This document shows positions 5,022-11,194 of a stretch of DNA of 16,987 nt, one piece after another. The notes under the pieces were generated by a model, which saw nothing but the letters and a program-made list of their open reading frames with translations, was not told where the DNA came from and did no database searches. The position numbers and the translations under genes are program-made. Source of the DNA: CAG-390 sp045546615. GTDB lineage: Bacteria > Bacillota > Clostridia > Oscillospirales > CAG-272. Each line of letters starts with the position of its first letter. Positions within the stretch are counted from its first letter, which is position 1. Location: NCBI GenBank assembly GCA_045546615.1, contig JAZQDD010000002.1, positions 1-16,987 on the forward strand, read 5' to 3'.

Positions 5022-7484
5022 ATGAGATTGAAAAAAGTCCTATCCGCATTTCTGTCAGCTCTCATGATCGTTTCGGCGTTTGTGGGCGTAGTGAGCTTCA
5101 GCGCGTCCGCCGCAAGCACGGTCGAGTTTGACGTTAACACCTTCGGACTCAATAAGACGGGTACGAGCGAAAAAATAGATTTCCGCGCAAACCCCGGCGT
5201 TTACGAGGTAGGTGATGGCTATAATGTCATCTGGGTAACCACCTTCAGGGGTACGGGCTACATAAAGTACACCTACGAGGGTAAGGAATACACCGTTTAC
5301 GATGAGGACAACGGCGTTATCTGCACCAATGAGGACGTACATACCGTAAAAGTTCCCCATGAACATCTCGCAAACAACACCTACACCGTTTACTCGCAGG
5401 TCGTAACGGCAAATAACGCCTCGGGCGTTACATACGGCGCAACCATCTCCAGCGGCGAGATTCCCTTTAAGGGCTATGACGGTTCGGGAACTGTAAACGT
5501 TCTTCAAATAACCGACACGCATGACGGTCACAAATCCACGCAGGCGGTAGCCGCCGCGCACAAGGGCAAGGACGTTGACCTCGTAGTATTTACGGGCGAT
5601 ATCGCAAACGACCTTCCCGCCCGCAAGGACATCCTTGACGACCTCTTTCCCCTTATGGCTAACGCCACGGGCGGACGTTTCCCGATAGTTTACTGCCGCG
5701 GCAACCACGAAACGCGCGGCTCGTACGGCACTATGCTCCTTGAGTATTTTGAGACCAAGACGGGCGAGTTCTATTTTGACTTCCAATACGGCCCTCTCTA
5801 CGGCGTGGTTCTTGACACGGGCGAGGACGGCGGTGACTCCAACAAATCGTACGGCGGTCTTGCAAACTGCAAGGAATACATAGCCGCCCAAGGAGAGTGG
5901 CTCAAAACTCTCACACCCCAGAAGGATGCCGCATACAGACTTGCTATCTATCACATCCCGCGCCTCAACAACCTTGCGGGCGGTAAAGGAAATCTCGCAC
6001 AGAACGTGAACCCCCTCGGATTCCAGCTCGGCATCTGCGGCCACGACCATACCAACAGATACGACGCAAAGGGCAGCAACGGTCTTAATTTCGAGCAGGT
6101 AGTTCTCGGTCAGGGCGTTGGCGGTCTCTATCAGTTTAACGGCGATAAGATAAACTACGCCGCAACCGATAAAAACGGTGGAAAGAAAACAAGCAAGGTA
6201 TTTACCATCCAGAGCAAGTTTGGCGCAGTTGGCACTCCTAAAACTCCCACGTTCGGCTTGAACCAGCGCAGCGAAACAAGAGCAGGCGGCTCTAACAAGG
6301 TCACCGCCGAGCCTACCGTTTTTGAAACAGGCGGAAATTACTACACCATCGTATGGGCGACCTCGATGTCGGGCGGCGCGTACGTTGAATACACCTACAA
6401 AGGCAAGGAATATCAGGTCTATGACGAGGCGGGCGGATTCATCCGCACCACCGACACCGTACACGCGGTAAAGGTACCGAAGGCGCATCTTTACGGCAAC
6501 ACCTACCGCGTCGCGTGCTTCAATATGCGCGCAAATTCGGGATACACCTTCTCCCGCGGAAGCGTGGCAGTCAGCAAGGACTATAAGTTTGAAAACAGCG
6601 CAGGTATGACTGAAATTCCCGTTCTCGTTTGCCCCGATATCGGCGTTAATACCGCGGATGATGCGCTCACACGCCTCTCTGCCGCAGTTGCCGCACTCGG
6701 AAGCAAGCCCGCAATCGTTTCGGTAAACGGCGACAGCGTTGCCGATATTGCCGAAATGAGCGGAATTGATGGCGTTCTCCAAGCTACTCATGCCGCTTCG
6801 GGCGGTATACACCCCGTTGTTTACACCCGCGGCGCGGCTGAAATGAAGGGCGACTACGCATCCCGCCTCGGTTTTTATATGCACACCACAACAAATGACT
6901 TCTACTACTCCTTTAATACCGCTGGATACACCTTCGTCGTGCTTGATAACGCCGCACTTTGCGAGCATTGCGCACAGAACGCGGGTGAGCTGATACTCAC
7001 CGAGGTGATCCGTGAGAAGCAGACCGCTTGGCTGAATTCTCTTGAGATACCCCAGTCGAATAAGGTCGTTGTTATCTCGCACGAATCCGCCATCAATAAC
7101 GAATGGATGGAGATCCTCCGCGCGAAGGGCGCCCCCATCGTTATCAGCGCGTGCAGCGGCGGCTTCTCCGTTGATGACACGCAGGGCGTTGTTAACGTCG
7201 AGGCGGGCGGCATGAAGGACGGTAAATACACCGTTTCCATGCTCACCCTCAATGGCGACAGCGTATCCGTAAAGGCTGCCGACAGCACGGGAGCCGTTGT
7301 ATACGAGCAGACGCTCTCTCTTGCGGACTTCCCCCGCGAGGTAACTCCTGTTACCCCCGACGCTCCCCAGACCACCGCGGCTCCCGAAGAGGGCGGATGC
7401 GGTTCTTCCGTCGGCTTTGCGCTCGTTCCCGCGGCGCTTGCTGTGGCAACCGTATGCGTAAAGAGAAAAAAGAAGGAAGATTAA
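5022..7484 (+). CDS. Secreted two-module metallophosphoesterase with C-terminal GGCG-type membrane anchor
   Basis: This is a paralogue of the upstream gene (820 residues from the ATG at 5022, 8 bases after AGGAG; a GTG at 5019 is less well spaced). The signal peptide is about 1-31, ending FSASA. The first module has a beta domain (40-150) and an intact phosphoesterase domain with D165-x-H167, G192-D193, G227-N228-H229-E230, H311 and G340-H341-x-H343. The second module (beta domain about 428-525, phosphoesterase-like about 530-720) keeps NGD (569-571) and SH (686-687). It has lost the GNH motif (now RGAAEM) and the final GHxH (now SACSGG). There is no dockerin. A Pro/Thr-rich linker leads to GGCG (791-794), a hydrophobic stretch (about 796-813) and the tail KRKKKED, a surface-anchoring pattern without LPXTG. 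Function is probably phosphate release or phosphodiester cleavage outside the cell, held at the membrane. Confidence 0.92.
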   Translation: MRLKKVLSAFLSALMIVSAFVGVVSFSASAASTVEFDVNTFGLNKTGTSEKIDFRANPGVYEVGDGYNVIWVTTFRGTGYIKYTYEGKEYTVYDEDNGVICTNEDVHTVKVPHEHLANNTYTVYSQVVTANNASGVTYGATISSGEIPFKGYDGSGTVNVLQITDTHDGHKSTQAVAAAHKGKDVDLVVFTGDIANDLPARKDILDDLFPLMANATGGRFPIVYCRGNHETRGSYGTMLLEYFETKTGEFYFDFQYGPLYGVVLDTGEDGGDSNKSYGGLANCKEYIAAQGEWLKTLTPQKDAAYRLAIYHIPRLNNLAGGKGNLAQNVNPLGFQLGICGHDHTNRYDAKGSNGLNFEQVVLGQGVGGLYQFNGDKINYAATDKNGGKKTSKVFTIQSKFGAVGTPKTPTFGLNQRSETRAGGSNKVTAEPTVFETGGNYYTIVWATSMSGGAYVEYTYKGKEYQVYDEAGGFIRTTDTVHAVKVPKAHLYGNTYRVACFNMRANSGYTFSRGSVAVSKDYKFENSAGMTEIPVLVCPDIGVNTADDALTRLSAAVAALGSKPAIVSVNGDSVADIAEMSGIDGVLQATHAASGGIHPVVYTRGAAEMKGDYASRLGFYMHTTTNDFYYSFNTAGYTFVVLDNAALCEHCAQNAGELILTEVIREKQTAWLNSLEIPQSNKVVVISHESAINNEWMEILRAKGAPIVISACSGGFSVDDTQGVVNVEAGGMKDGKYTVSMLTLNGDSVSVKAADSTGAVVYEQTLSLADFPREVTPVTPDAPQTTAAPEEGGCGSSVGFALVPAALAVATVCVKRKKKED

Positions 7485-7514
7485 TTTTTCCTTCCTAAAG
7501 TAATTTAGAATACA

Positions 7515-7564
7515 CGGCGGTGAGTCAAATGCATTTTGCATCTGACTCACCGCCGTTCTGTTTT
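7515..7564 (+). terminator. Terminator of the second phosphoesterase gene
   Basis: A perfect 13-bp outer stem, CGGCGGTGAGTCA (7515-7527) with TGACTCACCGCCG (7543-7555), encloses a 5-bp inner stem ATGCA/TGCAT. A moderate T-rich tail (TTCTGTTTT) follows. The inner 35 bases match the upstream gene's terminator with only about five or six differences. Confidence 0.85.
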
Positions 7565-7685
7565 GTGAGGCAGATTTTTTGTGCTGATCGGGAATATTTT
7601 TGAGAAAAAGCGTATATAATAATGATGATGGCGGCGAGAAAGAGTAATTCTTTTAGCAGATATCAAAAATTCTGGCGCAAGGGTA

Positions 7686-7714
7686 TTGACAAAGCTCGAA
7701 AAGTATGATATAAT
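7686..7714 (+). promoter_or_regulatory. Promoter of the tRNA-Leu / tRNA-fMet unit
   Basis: TTGACA (7686-7691), 17 bp and TATAAT (7709-7714) form a perfect consensus with a TG just upstream of the -10 box. Its sequence is strikingly like the promoter at 12736-12764. No terminator separates tRNA-Leu from tRNA-fMet, so one transcript probably carries both. Confidence 0.88.
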
Positions 7715-7745
7715 TACTGTACGCAAAAGCGTGGCTCTTTGTCTT

Positions 7746-7834
7746 GCCGGTGTGGCGGAACAGGCAGACGCCACGGACTTAAAATCCGTTGATACGAAAG
7801 TATCGTACCGGTTCGACCCCGGTCACCGGCACCA
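7746..7834 (+). tRNA. tRNA-Leu(TAA)
   Basis: The acceptor stem GCCGGTG pairs with CACCGGC (7824-7830), followed by A and the encoded CCA. The anticodon loop ACTTAAAAT contains TAA. A long variable arm (GATACGAAAGTATC) marks a class II leucine tRNA. Length is 89 nt. Confidence 0.95.
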
Positions 7835-7860
7835 GAGAGGGAGCTGAGCTGGGGTAAAAC

Positions 7861-7894
7861 TCAATATCGCGGAGTGGAGCAGATGGTAGCTCGT
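7861..7894 (+). pseudogene. Truncated 5' copy of initiator tRNA
   Basis: These 34 bases are identical to 8051-8084: seven bases of leader plus the first 27 bases of tRNA-fMet (acceptor 5' arm and D arm). Identity then breaks off at the anticodon stem. The T arm and acceptor 3' arm are absent from the 156 bases between, so this copy cannot make a tRNA. The intervening GC-rich sequence (7895-8050) holds hairpins but no supportable gene. Confidence 0.85.
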
Positions 7895-8057
7895 TGGGTA
7901 GGCGAGTAAAAAAGCGTCGGGGACGCGTTTTACGAAGCCGAAACCGCCGAAGCAAGGAGTATGCCGAGCCAAGTGGCGACGGCAGACGACTATGCGACGG
8001 TGGCGGGGCGTGTTCGCTCTTGCGGCGTGGGCAAACGCCAAAAATTCAATTCAATAT

Positions 8058-8134
<77 letters not shown>

Positions 8135-8135
8135 G

Positions 8136-8167
8136 AAAAAAGCACTTGCTTTCGCAAGTGCTTTTTT
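8136..8167 (+). terminator. Terminator of the tRNA unit
   Basis: AAAAAAGCACTTGC (8136-8149) pairs with GCAAGTGCTTTTTT (8154-8167) across the loop TTTC. The strong stem and T run follow the CCA by one base. Confidence 0.93.
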
Positions 8168-8192
8168 CAACGAAATTTGCCCTTGCGGTCAA

Positions 8193-8347
8193 GTGAAATA
8201 GCTTCGCTGTGAAATATTTGCTTCGCAAATGTGAAATATTCGCTTACGCGAATGTGGGCAAATTTCATTTCACATCGACCAAAGGGAGATATTTCACAAT
8301 TTCCGCAAGGAAATTATTTCACATTCGGCGCAGGCCGAATATTTCAC
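8193..8347. repeat. Mirror-symmetric hairpin array A (spacer GTGAAAT / ATTTCAC)
   Basis: GTGAAAT occurs at 8193, 8209 and 8231; its inverse ATTTCAC occurs at 8267, 8291, 8316 and 8341. Between spacers lie different short hairpins: AGC/GCT (8200-8208), ATTTGC/GCAAAT (8216-8230), ATTCGC/GCGAAT (8238-8253), AATTTCC/GGAAATT (8298-8315) and ATTCGGC/GCCGAAT (8323-8340). AAATTTGCCC (8173-8182) and GGGCAAATTT (8256-8265) enclose the first half. Arm sequences are unrelated while the spacer is constant. There is no coding sequence. Confidence 0.85.
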
Positions 8348-8376
8348 TTGAAAAGCTATCTAAATTATAATATAAT
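8348..8376 (+). promoter_or_regulatory. Promoter of the four-helix-bundle / deaminase operon
   Basis: TTGAAA (8348-8353), 17 bp and TATAAT (8371-8376). The -35 box starts at the very next base after the last spacer of array A. Confidence 0.75.
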
Positions 8377-8399
8377 AACAGTAGAAAGGCGGTGTTACT

Positions 8400-8747
8400 A
8401 TGGCAGACTCAAAGCTCCGCGACCTATCCACAGACTTTGCTGTTAAAGTTATTAAAATGTGCGACGGTATCAAAGGACATTATTCTCTTGTAAACCAATT
8501 AGAGCGTTCCTCTACATCTATCGGTGCCAATATTCACGAAGCGAATTATGCTCATAGCAAAGCCGACTTTGTTGCCAAATTCCAAATTGCGCTGAAAGAA
8601 TGCTACGAAACAGAATATTGGCTTGAATTATTCGTAAAATCCGAATTGCTGGATAGAGAGATTGCAAAAGACTTGTATAATCAATGCGGCACGATTCGTA
8701 GAATGCTGATCGCTTCCATCAACACCGCAAAGGAGAACATGAAATGA
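8400..8747 (+). CDS. Four-helix-bundle protein (S23 / 23S rRNA intervening-sequence protein family)
   Basis: The 115 residues are almost entirely amphipathic helix. They carry the family signature of S23-type four-helix-bundle proteins: a central LVNQLERSSTSIGANIHEA segment (about 31-49) followed by a helix with FQIALKECYETEYWLELF (about 61-78). Family members form pentameric barrels; the group includes proteins encoded in rRNA intervening sequences and the Avd accessory protein of diversity-generating retroelements. No reverse transcriptase or rRNA is present here, so the role is unknown and nucleic-acid binding is only a possibility. The start follows AAAGGCGG by 8-9 bases. The stop overlaps the start of the next gene (ATGA), so the two proteins are co-translated. 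Confidence 0.9.
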   Translation: MADSKLRDLSTDFAVKVIKMCDGIKGHYSLVNQLERSSTSIGANIHEANYAHSKADFVAKFQIALKECYETEYWLELFVKSELLDREIAKDLYNQCGTIRRMLIASINTAKENMK

Positions 8748-9154
8748 TATTTTACGATATAACAGAACAGGATAAAGAACTTATAAAGATTGCGCTTGAA
8801 ACTTTAGAAAAGACTTTTGATGATGGCATTTACAATCATACTGTTGGTGCGGCAATTCGTTGCAAAAACGGCAAGGTGTATAGTGGTATTAATTGTGATG
8901 GCGTTCATGGATCTTGTGCCGAATATATCACAATAGGTATAGCAATTTCGGCGGGAGAACGAGAGTTTGATACTATTGTGGCCGTTCACGATAAAGCTCC
9001 AAACTGCTTGGTCGCTCCTTGCGGCAACTGCCGTCAAATGCTTGTAGAGTATTGCCCTGATATAAAAGTGATTTTAAATGATGATAATGATAAAATTATA
9101 AAAGTAGATATTAAGGAATTGATTCCTTTTGCGTGGAAACCTGTAATTGTATAG
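8744..9154 (+). CDS. Cytidine deaminase family protein, blasticidin-S deaminase-like
   Basis: The 136 residues carry the zinc deaminase signature: C58-A59-E60, where Cys binds zinc and Glu is the proton shuttle, and P92-C93-x-x-C96-R97-Q98. The sequence around the first motif, GVHGSCAEYITIG, and the PCGNCRQML segment resemble blasticidin-S deaminase more than housekeeping cytidine deaminases, which have a LCAERTA-type motif. The C-terminal half (IKVDIKELIPFAW) also follows that subfamily. Likely reaction: hydrolytic deamination of a cytosine-containing nucleoside or nucleoside antibiotic. It overlaps the four-helix-bundle gene by 4 bases. Length matches the family, so it is probably intact. 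The substrate cannot be deduced from sequence. Confidence 0.9.
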   Translation: MIFYDITEQDKELIKIALETLEKTFDDGIYNHTVGAAIRCKNGKVYSGINCDGVHGSCAEYITIGIAISAGEREFDTIVAVHDKAPNCLVAPCGNCRQMLVEYCPDIKVILNDDNDKIIKVDIKELIPFAWKPVIV

Positions 9155-9166
9155 AATATGCAAATG

Positions 9167-9228
9167 AATAGGAGTCAACTTCTGAACAGTTTTATTGGAC
9201 TGCGAGAGATTGACTCCTATTTTTTATT
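9167..9228 (+). terminator. Terminator of the deaminase operon
   Basis: AATAGGAGTCAA (9167-9178) and TTGACTCCTATT (9210-9221) form a perfect 12-bp stem around a 31-nt loop. T-rich sequence follows to about 9228. The long loop is unusual. Confidence 0.7.
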
Positions 9229-9361
9229 TATAAGTATAGGCTTTTTCTTTGGTAGAAAAGTTCCTTTGCTTAATTAGGCGTTTTATAATTATTGGCACGG
9301 TGTGGCGTTTAACGTTATAAAACTCCATATATTATGCAATTCAAAACAAATGAAAGAACTG

Positions 9362-9419
9362 AAATTTCATTTCTTTTTCAGTTGTGTAATAAAATTAACT
9401 AAAAATTTCACTTCTTTTT
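9362..9419 (+). promoter_or_regulatory. Pair of 17-bp direct repeats upstream of the AlbA_2 gene (possible operator)
   Basis: AAATTTCATTTCTTTTT (9362-9378) and AAATTTCACTTCTTTTT (9403-9419) differ at one base and start 41 bp apart, close to four helical turns. They end 10 bp before the -35 box. The first copy also lies within an inverted pair AACTGAAA/TTTCAGTT. From 9230 to 9361 I see nothing else. Confidence 0.45.
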
Positions 9420-9428
9420 GAAAAGTTA

Positions 9429-9456
9429 TTGATTTTTTCTGTTTTTTGAATATAAT
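9429..9456 (+). promoter_or_regulatory. Promoter of the AlbA_2/HATPase gene
   Basis: TTGATT (9429-9434), 16 bp and TATAAT (9451-9456). A start near 9463 leaves a leader of only about 16 nt, which contains AGGAGGTG. An in-frame ATG at 9446 lies upstream of the transcription start and is therefore rejected as start codon. Confidence 0.65.
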
Positions 9457-9478
9457 AATGTTAACAGGAGGTGAAATC

Positions 9479-10918
9479 ATGACAAGTGAAGCTTTGTTGG
9501 ATCTAATTGACGCAGTCGTTCGCGCAAGATCCGAATATCAACACGTAGAGCTGAAAGCCGCAAGACGTGGCTGTCCGGAGCGTTTTTATGATACGCTTTC
9601 CAGTTTTTCCAATCGTGACGATGGCGGAATTATTATCTTCGGTGTTGACGAAAAGGAAAATTTTGATCAGTGCGGCGTATATGATCTCCAAGATATTCAG
9701 CAAAAAATTACAGAGCAGTGCGATTCTATGACGCCAAAGGTGCGCCCACTGTTTTCTTATGCCGAAAGAAACGGAAAATATTTTTGTTCTGTCGAAGTAC
9801 CGGCAATAGATATATCCGAAAGACCTTGCTATTATGCAGGAAAGGGAAGACTAAAGGGCTCGTACGTTCGCGTGGGAACGAATGATGAACCCATGACTGA
9901 ATATGAAATATACAGCTATGAGGCATATCGCAAGAAATACCAAGATGACATCCGAGAAATTCCAAGAGTATCGGAAAAATCTATTGACCAAACTGCATTA
10001 AATGAATATATAAGACTGCTTTCGGAAAACAAGCCTAATCTTTCCAGACTTGATAAGGAACAAGTATGCGAGTTGATGAGTATTACGGTAAATGGGCAGT
10101 ATTCATTGACAGCAACACTTTTGTTCGGTCTGTATCCGCAAGCATATTTCCCCCAGCTATGCATAATTGCAACCGTATTGCCCGGAGATGAAGTGGGCGA
10201 GGTTGGAGCTTTGCAGGAGCGTTTTGTCGATAATTTGAGAATTGAAGGTTCTGTTTCAGATATGCTTTCACAGGCACTTAATTTTGTTCGCAAGAATCTT
10301 CGCAAAAAGACCATTATTGATCCAACTACAGGAGAGCGCAGAGATATGTGGGATTATCCCATGACCGCTGTCAGAGAAGTATTGCTGAACGCACTCGTTC
10401 ACCGTGATTACAGTATTCATACAGAAGGAATGCCAATTCAATTGCAAATCTTTCCCGATCGAATTGTGGTAACAAACCCCGGCGGACTCTACGGTCGCAT
10501 TAGCTTGGATCAGCTTGGTCAGATTCAACCGGACACAAGAAACCCCGTGTTGGCAACGGCACTGGAAACGCTGAATATTACTGAAAACAGATACTCCGGA
10601 ATTCCTACGATCCGACGAGAAATGCGCGAAGCGGGACTGCCCATGCCACGGTTTGAGGATAACAGAGGATCCTTCAGAGTCACGTTGTTTGGCGAACGAA
10701 CCTCTGTGATAAAGAAGTCCATCGAGGAAGCAGATATATTGGCGTTTTGCATGGTGCCGCGTTCTCGTAACGAGCTTGCAAGCTTTTTGGGAATAAAATC
10801 AATACCCTACGCCATAAGGACGTATATTACCCCTTTGGTTGATAATGGAAAATTGCTTCTCAGCAATCCGCAGCATCCAAAAAGTCCTTCTCAAAAATAC
10901 AAAACGAATGAAGCCTAA
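9479..10918 (+). CDS. AlbA_2 (Schlafen-like) domain plus HATPase_c_4 protein
   Basis: The start at 9479 follows AGGAGGTG by 5 bases, giving 479 residues. Residues about 15-140 form an AlbA_2 (divergent AAA_4, Schlafen-like) domain, with E24-LKAA, the FSNRDDGGIIIFGV strand-turn and the late GSYVRVGTNDEPM segment. Residues about 290-405 match the RecG-like C-terminal ATP-binding domain (HATPase_c_4): REVLLNALVHRDY (299-311), NPGGL (333-337) and RYSGIPTIRREM (371-382). The last 65 residues look like a winged helix. Proteins of this layout are widespread, annotated as putative transcriptional regulators or ATP-binding proteins, and often sit in accessory or defence regions; the biochemical role is unsettled. 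The gene stands alone with its own promoter and terminator. Confidence 0.9.
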   Translation: MTSEALLDLIDAVVRARSEYQHVELKAARRGCPERFYDTLSSFSNRDDGGIIIFGVDEKENFDQCGVYDLQDIQQKITEQCDSMTPKVRPLFSYAERNGKYFCSVEVPAIDISERPCYYAGKGRLKGSYVRVGTNDEPMTEYEIYSYEAYRKKYQDDIREIPRVSEKSIDQTALNEYIRLLSENKPNLSRLDKEQVCELMSITVNGQYSLTATLLFGLYPQAYFPQLCIIATVLPGDEVGEVGALQERFVDNLRIEGSVSDMLSQALNFVRKNLRKKTIIDPTTGERRDMWDYPMTAVREVLLNALVHRDYSIHTEGMPIQLQIFPDRIVVTNPGGLYGRISLDQLGQIQPDTRNPVLATALETLNITENRYSGIPTIRREMREAGLPMPRFEDNRGSFRVTLFGERTSVIKKSIEEADILAFCMVPRSRNELASFLGIKSIPYAIRTYITPLVDNGKLLLSNPQHPKSPSQKYKTNEA

Positions 10919-10929
10919 GATATAATAAG

Positions 10930-11015
10930 GGCACCAAAGCATCTCAAGATGTTAAAAGCCTTGTATTTGTCTGAGTTTGGCGGATTTACACAAGGTTCGC
11001 AGGTGCATCTTTTTT
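10930..11015 (+). terminator. Multibranched terminator or small structured RNA after the AlbA_2 gene
   Basis: GCACC (10931-10935) pairs with GGTGC (11002-11006) and encloses two hairpins, CATCT/AGATG (10940-10951) and CCTTGT/ACAAGG (10959-10995). ATC and six T follow. A TATAAT at 10921-10926, right after the stop codon, could start an independent RNA of about 80 nt, but the -35 region (TACAAA) is poor. The simplest reading is an elaborate terminator. Confidence 0.5.
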
Positions 11016-11059
11016 GGGCCTGAAACACAAAAAGAAAAGCAGTCCTTTGGCGCACCTGC

Positions 11060-11105
11060 GATAAAGCAGTATTTTGCATTAACAAATGTAAAGTACTGCT
11101 TTATC
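11060..11105. repeat. 46-nt inverted repeat upstream of the XRE regulator
   Basis: GATAAAGCAGTA (11060-11071) and TACTGCTTTATC (11094-11105) are exact complements. The inner TTTTGCATT/AATGTAAAG also pairs with two G-T wobbles, giving a 21-bp stem with loop AACA. No T run follows on either strand, so it is not a normal terminator. It may be a mobile-repeat remnant or a regulatory structure. Confidence 0.6.
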
Positions 11106-11126
11106 TATTTAACAATGAATTGATAA

Positions 11127-11170
11127 TTGAAAAAGCGAAAAAATATGCTATAATAAAATCGTAAGCTTAC
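11127..11170 (+). promoter_or_regulatory. Promoter and palindromic operator candidate of the XRE regulator
   Basis: TTGAAA (11127-11132), 16 bp and TATAAT (11149-11154) predict a start near 11161. The perfect 10-bp palindrome GTAAGCTTAC occupies 11161-11170, exactly at the start. A regulator dimer bound there would block the promoter, suggesting autoregulation by the downstream helix-turn-helix protein. This is inference. Confidence 0.6.
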
Positions 11171-11194
11171 AAAATTTATTTTTGGAGGTACGAT

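Noticed and set aside
5055..7550. An 831-codon open frame on the minus strand opposite the second phosphoesterase
   Set aside because: It is a shadow of a GC-rich, repeat-bearing gene whose codon pattern leaves the opposite frame open. The plus strand has the signal peptide, family motifs, ribosome site, promoter and terminator. The same holds for the minus-strand frame at 2078-2950.
7622..7708. A 27-codon basic peptide ORF upstream of tRNA-Leu
   Set aside because: It has no ribosome site and overlaps the tRNA promoter; nothing supports translation.
7868..7894. A second functional tRNA-fMet
   Set aside because: Only the first 27 bases match; the anticodon arm, T arm and acceptor 3' strand are missing downstream.
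8193..8347. CRISPR array
   Set aside because: The repeated word is only 7 bp, flips orientation midway, and the intervening segments are palindromes of unequal length. There are no cas genes.
8400..8747. Avd component of a diversity-generating retroelement
   Set aside because: The fold family fits, but no reverse transcriptase, template repeat or variable repeat is visible in the window.
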